Origin: Marinicauda algicola
Lineage (GTDB): Bacteria; Pseudomonadota; Alphaproteobacteria; Caulobacterales; Maricaulaceae
Direction of reading: 5' to 3'
DNA: 64,000 bases
Assembly (NCBI RefSeq): GCF_017161425.1
Contig: NZ_CP071057.1
Span: 3,225,501-3,289,500 of the forward strand
Shown here: positions 37,349-45,643 of the stretch, piece after piece
Numbering within the stretch: position 1 is the stretch's first letter
Layout of the letters: every line of letters begins with the position of its first letter
The notes under the pieces: model-generated
What the model was told of the DNA's origin: nothing
Databases searched by the model: none
The model's input: only the letters and a program-made list of their open reading frames with translations
Made by a program: the position numbers and the translations under genes

Positions 37349-38702
37349 TCTTCTGATCGACGCGAAAGGGCTCGGTAAGCGATACGACATCAAGGCCCGC
37401 GCTCAGGGCCGTCCTGGGTTTCTGGCCCGGCTGGCCGGCAAGGCGGGCGGTTCTGCCGACACGGGCAAGGACGGCTTCTGGGCCGTGCGCGAGGTGGACT
37501 TCACCGTCCGGCGCGGCGAAGCGGTGGCGATCATCGGGCGCAATGGCGCGGGCAAGTCGACGCTGCTGCGCATGATCGCCGGCCTTGCCAACCCGACCGA
37601 AGGCGAGATCGAGGTCAATGGCCGTGTCGCGGCGCTGCTCGATCTGGGCGCAGGTCTCGATCCCAATTTCACCGGGCGTGAGAATATCGAGCTGGCCGCA
37701 TCGATCCTGGGCATGACCCGGAGCGAAGTCAGAGACGCTTTCGACAGCATCATCGCCTTCGCGGAGATCGGCGATTTCATCGATCAGCCGGTGAAGACCT
37801 ATTCCAGCGGCATGATGGCGCGGCTGGGATTCGCGATCGCGGCGCACGCCAAGGCGGACATACTGATCGTCGACGAAGTGCTGGCGGTCGGCGATGCCGC
37901 CTTCCAGCAGAAATGCATGCGCTTCATCCGCAGATTTACGCAGACCGGCGCGCTTCTTTTCGTCTCCCACGACGCGTCGACGGTGACCAGTCTGTGCCAG
38001 CGCGCCCTCTGGCTCGAAAGCGGGTATGTGCGCGCCTACGGAGAGGCCGCCGAGGTCACGCAGCACTTTCTGGCGGCGCTGGCCGAGGAGGCCTCCGGCG
38101 AGGAGGGGTTCAGGATCAAGGGCGAGCGCCGCCGGCCGCCGAAAAGATTTCCCGAAGCGCACAACGACGTGCGCGACCAGATCCTGCGCGATTCCGACAA
38201 GCGAAACCGGATCGAGGTGTTCGAGTTCGATCCGGACTCCGCCCATTACGGCGCGGGTGGCGCCACGATCGAGGATGTCGTCCTGCTGTCGCTCGACGGC
38301 AAGCGCCTTCACAGCGCTCTGGGCGGCGAAGACGTCATCCTGCGAATCTCGGGTCGTGCCGAAAAGGACCTCTCCCGGATCATTCTCGGCTTCTACCTGA
38401 AGAACAAGCTCGGCCAGTATCTGTTCGGCGACAACACCTTCCTGACGACGGCGAACGATCCGGTATCGGTCGCGAAGGGCGAGGCCTTCGAAGCCGAGTT
38501 CCAGTTCAGGCTGCCTTACCTGCCGACCGGCGATTACGCCTTCAATGCCGCGATCGCAACGGGGACGCAGATGGAGCACGTCACGCAATACTGGATGGAC
38601 GACGCCTTGTTCCTCAAGGTCGAGGCCGCCCACTTCCGCAACAGCCTCGTCGGCATTCCGATGGCGCGGATCGAACTTCGCGCGGGCAATTCGGCAGGCT
38701 AG
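37335..38702 (+). CDS. wzt: Polysaccharide export ATPase with C-terminal glycan-recognition domain
   Basis: The 455-residue protein has an ABC ATPase at about 1-270 (Walker A GRNGAGKST, signature TYSSGMMARLG, Walker B ILIVDEVLAVGD) and an extra domain at about 290-455 with a beta-sandwich pattern (GATIEDVVLLS, LRISGRAEKDLSRIILGF, LPTGDYAFNAAI). Wzt proteins with this extension bind the modified non-reducing end of the glycan and export only terminated chains. The insert between the first strand and Walker A is longer than usual (about residues 15-45). The TAG overlaps the TAG of the convergent gmhB gene at CTAG (38699-38702). Confidence 0.93.
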   Translation: MTDSDLLIDAKGLGKRYDIKARAQGRPGFLARLAGKAGGSADTGKDGFWAVREVDFTVRRGEAVAIIGRNGAGKSTLLRMIAGLANPTEGEIEVNGRVAALLDLGAGLDPNFTGRENIELAASILGMTRSEVRDAFDSIIAFAEIGDFIDQPVKTYSSGMMARLGFAIAAHAKADILIVDEVLAVGDAAFQQKCMRFIRRFTQTGALLFVSHDASTVTSLCQRALWLESGYVRAYGEAAEVTQHFLAALAEEASGEEGFRIKGERRRPPKRFPEAHNDVRDQILRDSDKRNRIEVFEFDPDSAHYGAGGATIEDVVLLSLDGKRLHSALGGEDVILRISGRAEKDLSRIILGFYLKNKLGQYLFGDNTFLTTANDPVSVAKGEAFEAEFQFRLPYLPTGDYAFNAAIATGTQMEHVTQYWMDDALFLKVEAAHFRNSLVGIPMARIELRAGNSAG

Positions 38703-39232
38703 CGGCCGGAGCCGCTTGCAGGCCGGCCCGGCAGCAGGCCGCGAATCAGGTCGTCCAGCCGGCCGCCCTGGTAGATATGACCGGCGACCCCGGCGCGCCG
38801 GGCTGCGGTCACGTCGGTGTCGCGATCGCCGATGAGCAGGCTTCGAGCCGGATCGATGCCCCAGTCTGCGATGGCCTTCAGGATCATGCCGGGGTTCGGT
38901 TTGCGGTCGGGATGATCGCGATGGCGGAACTCGGGCCGTGATGCCTCGGGGTGATAGGCGCAGAAGTAGAACGCATCGATCGCACAGCCGTGCCGCGCGA
39001 GGTCGCGGTTCATCGCCTCGTGGAAGGCATGCATCTGCGCCTCGGTGTAATAGCCGCGCCCGATGCCGGCCTGGTTCGTCACGACGATGGCCAGGTATCC
39101 GGCTTGCTTGATGAGGGCCATGGCCTCGCGCGCGCCGGGTTGCCACTGCAGCGAGGCCGGATCGTGCGTATATCCATGATCGACGTTCAGAACGCCGTCG
39201 CGGTCGAGGAAGATGGCCGATCGTCCGGTCAA
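38699..39232 (-). CDS. gmhB: D-glycero-D-manno-heptose 1,7-bisphosphate 7-phosphatase
   Basis: The 177-residue HAD-family enzyme removes the 7-phosphate from heptose 1,7-bisphosphate. It has FLDRDGVLN with the nucleophile and acid Asp, VTNQAGIGRG, DRKPNPGM and LIGDRDTDVTAARRAG. GmhB and HisB-N phosphatases normally bind zinc through C-x-H and a C-x-C before RKP. Here the first pair is present (CAYHP), but the second reads HPDRKP, so two Cys are replaced. It is last in a four-gene operon and starts in an ATGA overlap with the AGE gene. Confidence 0.9.
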   Translation of the reverse strand: MTGRSAIFLDRDGVLNVDHGYTHDPASLQWQPGAREAMALIKQAGYLAIVVTNQAGIGRGYYTEAQMHAFHEAMNRDLARHGCAIDAFYFCAYHPEASRPEFRHRDHPDRKPNPGMILKAIADWGIDPARSLLIGDRDTDVTAARRAGVAGHIYQGGRLDDLIRGLLPGRPASGSGR

Positions 39233-40425
39233 CGCAGGGCGCTCGCCGCTTTGCGGAGTGACGGCTCGAGGCGCAGGAACTCCGCGTACGCTAGAAAGAC
39301 GTGATAGAGGGTGCTGGCCGGCGTGAAGGCGCTCACCGGTCTGCGCTCGCCATCGAGCTGATCGAACCAGATCCCGGCCGGTGTGCGGTCGAGATAGTGC
39401 TCGCGGATGTTCGACAGGACCGCCGTCATGCGGGCGATGTCGAACTCACCGGTCCGCTCGAACCGCGCCAGGAGCGCCTTCAGCGTCTCGGTCTGCGGCC
39501 AGGACCGGAAGGTCGGCTTGACCACGGCGCCGTCGTCGCGCACGCCGTCATAGGTCAGACCGGTCTCCTGATCGATGCCGTACCGGTCGGCGAATCCGAA
39601 TAGCAGGTCGATTGGGCCGCTCATGTCTTCGCCGGAGACCTGTTCGTACTGATTCAGCAGCCAGACCCACTCCATCTGGTGGCCGGGTTCGGTCAGGCGT
39701 CCCGTCTCGTCGATCCTGTGGCTCCATTGCGGTCCGAAGAATTCACGCAGCGCCCCCGTTTGCGGATCGAGAATCCGGGACCGGAACAGGTCGACGACTT
39801 GCGCGGCGCTGTCGATGAAGCGTCTTTCTCCGGTCGCCTGGGCCGCGGCAACCAGGGATTCCAGGACATGCATGTGCGGGTTCTGCTCGCGCAGCGTCCG
39901 GTCCGCGTCGGCGGCTTCCAGAAAGCCGTAGCCGTCCGGATGGCGCATGCGCGAGAGCAGGAAGTTATGCGTCGCCGTGAGCAGGTCGCGCGCACGCTGC
40001 CCGCCCGCGCCTGCGCGCACCAGCCAGGCCAGCGCGAACAGCACGAAGGCAAGGTCGTACAGGTCCGCCGTTCCGTCTTCCACCTCACCGGCCAGGGTCA
40101 GGCGGCGGGCCCAGCCCTTGTCTGGCCCGAGCCAGGCGCGGTCGGCGAGGTAGGCAAAGCTGCGTTCCGCGCAGGCCAGGCCCTCGGGCGCGAAGCCGAT
40201 CGTGGCGGCATGGGAGAAGACGTAGATCTGCCGGGCGATCACGCGGATGCGCCGGAACCCGGGGTCCTCGATCGAGCCGTCCAGAGCCAGGCGTTCCCGG
40301 AACACCCCGGCGCGGCTGTCGAACCCGGTCGTGCTCCAGAGCGGCAGCGCGTCCTGGAAGACCCAGCGACGCACCTCGTCGAACGGCAAGGTGGCCGTTC
40401 CCGCGTGTTCAATCGTGGCCGTCAT
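39229..40425 (-). CDS. AGE-family sugar epimerase/isomerase
   Basis: The 398-residue protein is an (alpha/alpha)6-barrel of the N-acylglucosamine 2-epimerase superfamily. Key positions match the AGE half of the manC fusion: RQIYVFSHAA, NPHMHVLESL, GHQMEWVWLL and SWPQTETLKAL. It stands between hddC and gmhB with four-base overlaps on both sides, so it is produced with the GDP-heptose enzymes. A mannose- or glucose-phosphate isomerase is the default reading. A role in heptose supply is suggested only by the operon. ATG 40425 was chosen; the frame extends to 40575 inside hddC. Confidence 0.85.
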   Translation of the reverse strand: MTATIEHAGTATLPFDEVRRWVFQDALPLWSTTGFDSRAGVFRERLALDGSIEDPGFRRIRVIARQIYVFSHAATIGFAPEGLACAERSFAYLADRAWLGPDKGWARRLTLAGEVEDGTADLYDLAFVLFALAWLVRAGAGGQRARDLLTATHNFLLSRMRHPDGYGFLEAADADRTLREQNPHMHVLESLVAAAQATGERRFIDSAAQVVDLFRSRILDPQTGALREFFGPQWSHRIDETGRLTEPGHQMEWVWLLNQYEQVSGEDMSGPIDLLFGFADRYGIDQETGLTYDGVRDDGAVVKPTFRSWPQTETLKALLARFERTGEFDIARMTAVLSNIREHYLDRTPAGIWFDQLDGERRPVSAFTPASTLYHVFLAYAEFLRLEPSLRKAASALR

Positions 40426-41159
40426 GAGTATCTCCGCGCCATTTCGGGAATGAAATTCTGGGCATGTGCGTAAGACTCCGGAACCCCGATATCGATGAAG
40501 GGCGCGCGGGTCGGCTCGACTACGAGCGTGTGCCGGTCGAGCGCGGCCGGGAGTATGTCCGCTTCGAAACTGCACGGGATCTTCAGAGCCATCCTGGAGA
40601 GGAAGTCACTGGCCAGGCAATAGACACCGGCATTGATCCAGCCGGGCTCTCCCGGCAATCCCGGCGCGAAGCCGGTCAGGCGGCCGTCCTCGACCTGGCA
40701 GACGCCGAACCGGCCGGAGTCCTCTATCTCTCTCACGAGCATCGCAAAAGGGGCGCCGGCCGCCGCACGCCGCGCGCACAGGGCGCGGAAATCGGCATCG
40801 ACGAGCGTGTCGCCGTTCATCGCCAGCACGTGTTCTCTCTGCGCTTTTTCGAGCGCCAGCGCGAGGGCGCCCCCGGTCCCCAGCGGCGACTCCTCGACCG
40901 CGTAGACAAGGTCGAGCCCGTTCCAGGCCGAACCGAAATGATCGACGATCGCTTCGTGACGATAGCCCACCGAGAGGATGACGCGCCGCACCCCCTCCGA
41001 CTTCAGCTTGACCAGCAGGTATTCCAGGAAGGGGCGCCCGGCGACGGGTGCGAGCGGCTTGGGAAGGTCGGGCACGCTCGCGCGCAGGCGCGTGCCCAGC
41101 CCGCCGGCCAGGACCACTGCCTCGGACGCGCCCGTCTCGGCTTTCAGCCTATCGTCCAA
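40422..41159 (-). CDS. hddC: D-glycero-D-manno-heptose 1-phosphate guanylyltransferase
   Basis: The 245-residue nucleotidyltransferase has GGLGTRLRASVPDLPKPLAPV, RPFLEYLL, ESPLGTGGALALAL, NGDTLVD and a C-terminal FIDIGVPESYAHAQ. The match and the GHMP kinase just upstream point to HddC, which makes GDP-D-glycero-alpha-D-manno-heptose. Related enzymes act on MurNAc or mannose phosphates, so the call rests partly on context. It overlaps hddA by 16 bases and the AGE gene by four. Confidence 0.88.
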   Translation of the reverse strand: MDDRLKAETGASEAVVLAGGLGTRLRASVPDLPKPLAPVAGRPFLEYLLVKLKSEGVRRVILSVGYRHEAIVDHFGSAWNGLDLVYAVEESPLGTGGALALALEKAQREHVLAMNGDTLVDADFRALCARRAAAGAPFAMLVREIEDSGRFGVCQVEDGRLTGFAPGLPGEPGWINAGVYCLASDFLSRMALKIPCSFEADILPAALDRHTLVVEPTRAPFIDIGVPESYAHAQNFIPEMARRYS

Positions 41160-42184
41160 GATTCAGCTCCCTCGGGCCAGAAATTGCAGAGCTCGGCTTT
41201 GCCATTATAGCCCGACAGGACGCGGATGAAGGCTTCGCGGCAGACCGGATCGACCAGGAACATCATGAAGCCTCCCCCGCCGGCGCCGGACACCTTCCCG
41301 CCGAGGGCCCCAGCCTTGATGGCGGCTTCGTAAATCTCGTCGATATGGCCGGTGGAAATCTTGTCGGACGTCTGCTTCTTGTGCTGCCAGCTCTCGTCCA
41401 GAAGACGCGCGAGTTCGCTGATCCGTCCGAGAAGCAGGGCCTCCTTCATGCGGATCGCGCCGTCCTTCAGCCTGTGCATTGCTTCGAAGCGCTGTCCGCC
41501 GTGGCTCTTCACGCTGTCTTTCTGTTGCTCGATGATACGGGCCGACTCCCGCGACACGCCGGTGAAGTAGATGACCAGCGAACTTTCCAGCTCGAGCACC
41601 GTCCTGCGCCGCAGGCGCAGCTGGTTCACCAGCGTGTGCTCGCCGGCGTAGAACTCCATGTAATTGAAGCCGCCGAACGCGGCTGCGTATTGATCTTGCC
41701 GCCCGCCGGACAGGCCCAGATCGACGCGTTCGATCTCGTAGGCCAGCCGCGCAAGGTCGTAAGGCCCGAGCGGAAGACTCAGCAGCTCGGAGAAGGCTGC
41801 GAGGAGCGCAATCACCATCGAAGAGGAGGTGCCAAGGCCCGAGCCCGCCGGAGCATCGGCATAGCTGGTGATGGACAGCGCCATAGGCTCGCCGTCGCGA
41901 TAGTCCTTGACGATCCGGTTATAGACCCCTCGCATCAACGTGGGTGCGCCCGATTCCGGACCGAGAAATTCGGGTGCGGCGCCCTCCCACCGGTTTCCCA
42001 TGTCGGCTGAATGCAGGAGCAGGAGCCCGTCCTGGCGGGGCTCGATGGTGACGTGGCAGAAGCGGTTGATCGCGGCGTTCAGCACCAGCCCGCCGAACTC
42101 GTCGCAATACGGCGACACGTCTGTTCCCCCGCCTCCGAAGCCAAGCCGTAGCGGGGCGCGGGAGCGAACCGATCTCGAATTCAT
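41144..42184 (-). CDS. hddA: D-glycero-D-manno-heptose 7-phosphate kinase
   Basis: The 346-residue GHMP kinase phosphorylates C1 of heptose 7-phosphate with the alpha configuration used in the GDP-heptose route. It has SRAPLRLGFGGGGTDVSPY, the phosphate loop PAGSGLGTSSSM, and GKVSGAGGGGFMMF. It heads the operon hddA - hddC - AGE - gmhB. The isomerase for the first step, GmhA, is not in the window. The related fucokinase-type GHMP enzymes differ in length. Confidence 0.9.
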   Translation of the reverse strand: MNSRSVRSRAPLRLGFGGGGTDVSPYCDEFGGLVLNAAINRFCHVTIEPRQDGLLLLHSADMGNRWEGAAPEFLGPESGAPTLMRGVYNRIVKDYRDGEPMALSITSYADAPAGSGLGTSSSMVIALLAAFSELLSLPLGPYDLARLAYEIERVDLGLSGGRQDQYAAAFGGFNYMEFYAGEHTLVNQLRLRRRTVLELESSLVIYFTGVSRESARIIEQQKDSVKSHGGQRFEAMHRLKDGAIRMKEALLLGRISELARLLDESWQHKKQTSDKISTGHIDEIYEAAIKAGALGGKVSGAGGGGFMMFLVDPVCREAFIRVLSGYNGKAELCNFWPEGAESWTIG

Positions 42185-42292
42185 GCCATTCCTCCGGTCT
42201 GTCTCGAAAGCGAAAGCGCGTATCGGCTCGTCCAGGGAAAGGACAGTCTTCGGCGAAGCCGCCGAACCCGCCGCCTGGCATGCCCGTGAATC

Positions 42293-43861
42293 CTACTCGA
42301 TGTCCACGAAAAGACGATGATCCCGGCGGAACCGGTCGGAATAGATCGAAAGATCCTGCGCCCGCATGAGCTCGATCAGCCTGCGCCGCTCTTCCGGCGC
42401 GAGCCCGCAGAACGGAGCGACCGTGTGGATGCAGTCCCCGGGCGGAAGCAGGTTGGGGGAGGCATCGATCACCGCCATCTGCTCGGCCTGGTTCTTGATG
42501 AACACGTTCACATAGCCTCCCACGGCCCAGGCGCGCTCGGAGGCCTCCAGCTGGAGAAGCGCGGTCCCGGCCGTCAGAAGGGTGAGCACGATCGTTAGGC
42601 TGTGGCGCGCCGGACGCCAGTTGAATCCGCGCACCGCCGCATAGAATGCGAAAGCGACAGGAATGATCGCGAGCTGGTAAACGGCCGCATAGCGTGGCTG
42701 GAACATGTAGCCGGCCCCGTAGATCGGAGTGCGCGTCAGGATCATCCCTGCCACCAGGCCGTAAACGAAGAGCATGATGGCGGCCGCGTAGTGAAGCAGC
42801 GCGGCTTGGGAGGCCGGCATGCGGCGAAAGCGCGTGAAAAACACGTAGACGACCCAGAAGCCGATATGCAGGGCGCCGGCCAGAAAGGCGAACGGGACCA
42901 GGTAGGCATCCGGATTTCCCGGTGCGAGATATTCCGCGAGGTCGTAGGATACGAATGTGCCCGACAGGATCGCCTTCAAGATCGTCAGAAGCTCCGATGA
43001 CAGGATCAACTTCAGAGCGCCGCCAATATCGAGGCCTGCCGTGGTATTGGGCAGCGAGAGGGCGGAGGTGATCGCGTTCAGCGCCACGACGCCGAGGATC
43101 AGTCCGATTGCCGGTGCCGCGATGTTGAGCGCGGCGCGGCGATAATCGGGAAGATCACGCATCGCGATCGCCAGGGCGGCCGACAGAAACAGCACGATCG
43201 CCGAGGAATCCATGACGAGCGCGGCGGCGCAGAACAGGAGCGCGAGCACAACCCGCCAGGCAATGCCGTCGCGATTGACGAAAAAGATCAGGAAGAGGAT
43301 GGAAAACGCAAACAGGGTGTTGATGTACCCGAGCATCACGAGCGACCACGTGTATATGTTCAGGCTGCTCAGCGACAGCGTCACGGCGAATATCAGCAGC
43401 GCGCAGACGCCGATCGTGTTCGATCCCCTGTGCTTGTTCGACACGTAGAGCGCCCAGGCCGCCAGGCACGGGATCAGGAGCAGGGCGGCATAGCCGACGA
43501 AGAATTCGAACCTGAAATCGAGCTGGAAGTTCTCCGCACTTATCAGCAGCAGCAAGCGGTGAATGGGCTGCGAATAATCGCCTCCGCCGCGGTGCGCGAA
43601 CAGGTCGATGAACCGCAGGCTCCCCTCGTAATACGGAAACAGGATCGACCGGATGAAATACCAGCTGTCTTCGGTCGGCAGCGGGTTGGTGTGCAGCGCG
43701 CCGAACACCAGCGCATTGGCCGCGATGAGCGCGAGCAGCCCGAACAGGATGGCCGAAAATGCTCTTCGCGCGAGCACATTGTCCGTGACCTTGCGTACCG
43801 AGCCATGCGCGAGATCGTAGATTTCGACGAGCTTTTCGCGGCGTACGTCAAACGAAGTCAC
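42293..43861 (-). CDS. Polytopic membrane protein, probable GT-C glycosyltransferase
   Basis: The product (522 residues from GTG 43861) has about ten to twelve membrane segments. An early periplasmic loop near residues 55-90 holds acidic residues (PTEDSWYFIR; FIDLFAHRGGGDY) where GT-C enzymes place their catalytic Asp/Glu, and a soluble tail of about 80 residues follows the last segment. No known family was firmly recognised. In three-gene Gtr systems a GT-C enzyme of this kind takes a sugar from a polyprenyl-phosphate donor; gtrA and gtrB homologs lie 3-8 kb away. GGGGGA precedes GTG 43861. GTG 43909 is also in frame. Confidence 0.7.
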   Translation of the reverse strand: MTSFDVRREKLVEIYDLAHGSVRKVTDNVLARRAFSAILFGLLALIAANALVFGALHTNPLPTEDSWYFIRSILFPYYEGSLRFIDLFAHRGGGDYSQPIHRLLLLISAENFQLDFRFEFFVGYAALLLIPCLAAWALYVSNKHRGSNTIGVCALLIFAVTLSLSSLNIYTWSLVMLGYINTLFAFSILFLIFFVNRDGIAWRVVLALLFCAAALVMDSSAIVLFLSAALAIAMRDLPDYRRAALNIAAPAIGLILGVVALNAITSALSLPNTTAGLDIGGALKLILSSELLTILKAILSGTFVSYDLAEYLAPGNPDAYLVPFAFLAGALHIGFWVVYVFFTRFRRMPASQAALLHYAAAIMLFVYGLVAGMILTRTPIYGAGYMFQPRYAAVYQLAIIPVAFAFYAAVRGFNWRPARHSLTIVLTLLTAGTALLQLEASERAWAVGGYVNVFIKNQAEQMAVIDASPNLLPPGDCIHTVAPFCGLAPEERRRLIELMRAQDLSIYSDRFRRDHRLFVDIE

Positions 43862-44166
43862 ACCATCCCCCAGTCGTGCGGTCGAGGCAGCCGGCGCGAG
43901 CGCCGGCACGCCGCGATTACCGGCGGCGTTCGGCGCTTCGCTTCATATTCCAGAGCCGAAATAAAAAGCGACGCCCCCGTCCTTGTCCAGCCGCGATGTC
44001 TAGTGACGCGGCAGAACGATGCCAACATGGTTTTGCACATTGCAAGCAAACGTACAAATCATATAAGGGTCAGCATGGAAAAGGACGCCGTAAGACATCG
44101 CGGCCTGGCGCCAAGCAAGCAGCCATTCGCGGTCTACGGCAGGGGCCTGCAAAAAGGGGGTAAGCC
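43862..44166. other. Divergent intergenic region
   Basis: This 305-base gap separates the leftward GT-C gene from the rightward oxygenase gene and must hold both promoters. A short A+T-rich part around 44040-44070 is the likeliest promoter zone. I could not assign boxes. No RNA gene was seen. Confidence 0.4.
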
Positions 44167-45453
44167 ATGCGTGCCGATCGTCGCGACGCTCAAGTTTCAG
44201 TCATAGACAGCCTCGTCAACGAACGCGTGAAGGCGGACACGCAGGCGCTTCACCGCAAGTTCGCTTCGGCGGAGCCCTTCCAGCATGTCGTGATCGATAA
44301 TTTCTTCAAGCCGGAAGTGGCCGAGGCCATGCTCGCCGACTTCCCGGCGGAGAAGGAGCCGGAAAAGCTGCTGAACGAGTTCGGCGCGCCGAACCCCAAA
44401 TCGGTCCGTTCCGACGTCTCCAAGCTCAAGGGCATCTACCCCGTCGTGGACCAGTACATCCAGACGGAGGAGTTTCTCCAGCTGATGACGGCGATCACGG
44501 GGATCCCCGATCTGAAGTACGATCCGTGGTATTACGGCGCGGGCACGCACGAGAATTTCCACACCGCCGGCCTCGATCCCCATTACGATTTCAACATTCA
44601 CCCGAAGACCGGTTATCATCGCCGGCTGAACGCGATCGTCTATCTGAACAAGGACTGGAAGCCGGAATGGAACGGCGCGATTGCGCTGCATTCCGATCCC
44701 TGGGATCTCAAGAACGATCAGGTCACGGCCATCGCCCCGGAATTCAATCGCTGCGTCGTGTTCGAAACGACCGAGAGCAGCTGGCACTCCGTGACGCCGG
44801 TCGACCTGCCCGAAGACGAGCGCCGTCGCAGCCGCAAGAGCTTCACGATCTATCTCTATACCCCGACGCGTCCGGATGCCGCGCCCGAGCACGGCACGGT
44901 CTACGTCCAGCTGCCGCTGCCAAAGCACATCAAGGCCGGCCACACCCTGACCGAGCAAGACGTCGCGGAAATCGACGCGAACATCGCTCGCCGGCACGAG
45001 TATCTGCGCAATCTCTACAAGCGGGAGCTGCAGTTCTCCCGGGTTATCGACGAGCTTCGCGAGCAACTCAAAGAGCGCTGCAAGATGTCGAACGTGCCGC
45101 TGCTCGGCTATGCCACGCTCGTCGAGGTCGGCGCGCCGGTCTATACGGACGGATGGCTCGGCAAGGAGTTCTCCTGCACCATCAGGCCGCGGCGCCCGGC
45201 GTCCGGCGTCACGGTGAAGCTGTGGAAGCCGGAAGGAAGCGAGCCCCTGGCTTTCACGCTTACCGTAGACGGCATCACCCGCTCGTTCGAGGCCGGCGGC
45301 GGCTTCTCGGAGTGCACGGTCGAGTTTTCCGAACTCAGGCGTGAACCCTTCGATGTCCGCCTCGAGGCCCCGGGCGCGCAGCGCGCAAGCGACAAGGACG
45401 TGCGCGAACTCTCCGCGGTCCTCGACAGCGTCGAGGTTCTGTCGCTCACCTGA
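44167..45453 (+). CDS. 2-oxoglutarate/Fe(II)-dependent oxygenase with C-terminal extension
   Basis: The 428-residue protein has a double-stranded beta-helix oxygenase domain at about 30-240. The iron ligands appear as HYDFN (His-x-Asp) and the distal His in SSWHSVTPV, with Arg in RKSFTIYLY to bind 2-oxoglutarate. A helical linker (ANIARRHEYLRNLYKREL) leads to a beta-rich domain at 300-428 of unknown type. Relatives hydroxylate amino acids, proteins or sugars. AAGGGGG lies six bases before ATG 44167. The setting suggests action on a glycan or its carrier, but that is inference. Confidence 0.82.
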   Translation: MRADRRDAQVSVIDSLVNERVKADTQALHRKFASAEPFQHVVIDNFFKPEVAEAMLADFPAEKEPEKLLNEFGAPNPKSVRSDVSKLKGIYPVVDQYIQTEEFLQLMTAITGIPDLKYDPWYYGAGTHENFHTAGLDPHYDFNIHPKTGYHRRLNAIVYLNKDWKPEWNGAIALHSDPWDLKNDQVTAIAPEFNRCVVFETTESSWHSVTPVDLPEDERRRSRKSFTIYLYTPTRPDAAPEHGTVYVQLPLPKHIKAGHTLTEQDVAEIDANIARRHEYLRNLYKRELQFSRVIDELREQLKERCKMSNVPLLGYATLVEVGAPVYTDGWLGKEFSCTIRPRRPASGVTVKLWKPEGSEPLAFTLTVDGITRSFEAGGGFSECTVEFSELRREPFDVRLEAPGAQRASDKDVRELSAVLDSVEVLSLT

Positions 45454-45643
45454 GGCCAGGGAACCATCCGTGAAGGCACCGCACCCGTGAATGCAGACGC
45501 GGGTGCGGTGCCGGCAGCGGAGCGGGCGGGCCTATCTGCGGTGCGATGCCGCTTCTTAGAGATCGCGGCTTCACTGGCTTCGGGACGCGATATAGATAGG
45601 GTGCCGCGTGGCCACCGCGGCGGTATTCCAGGAAATTGAACTC

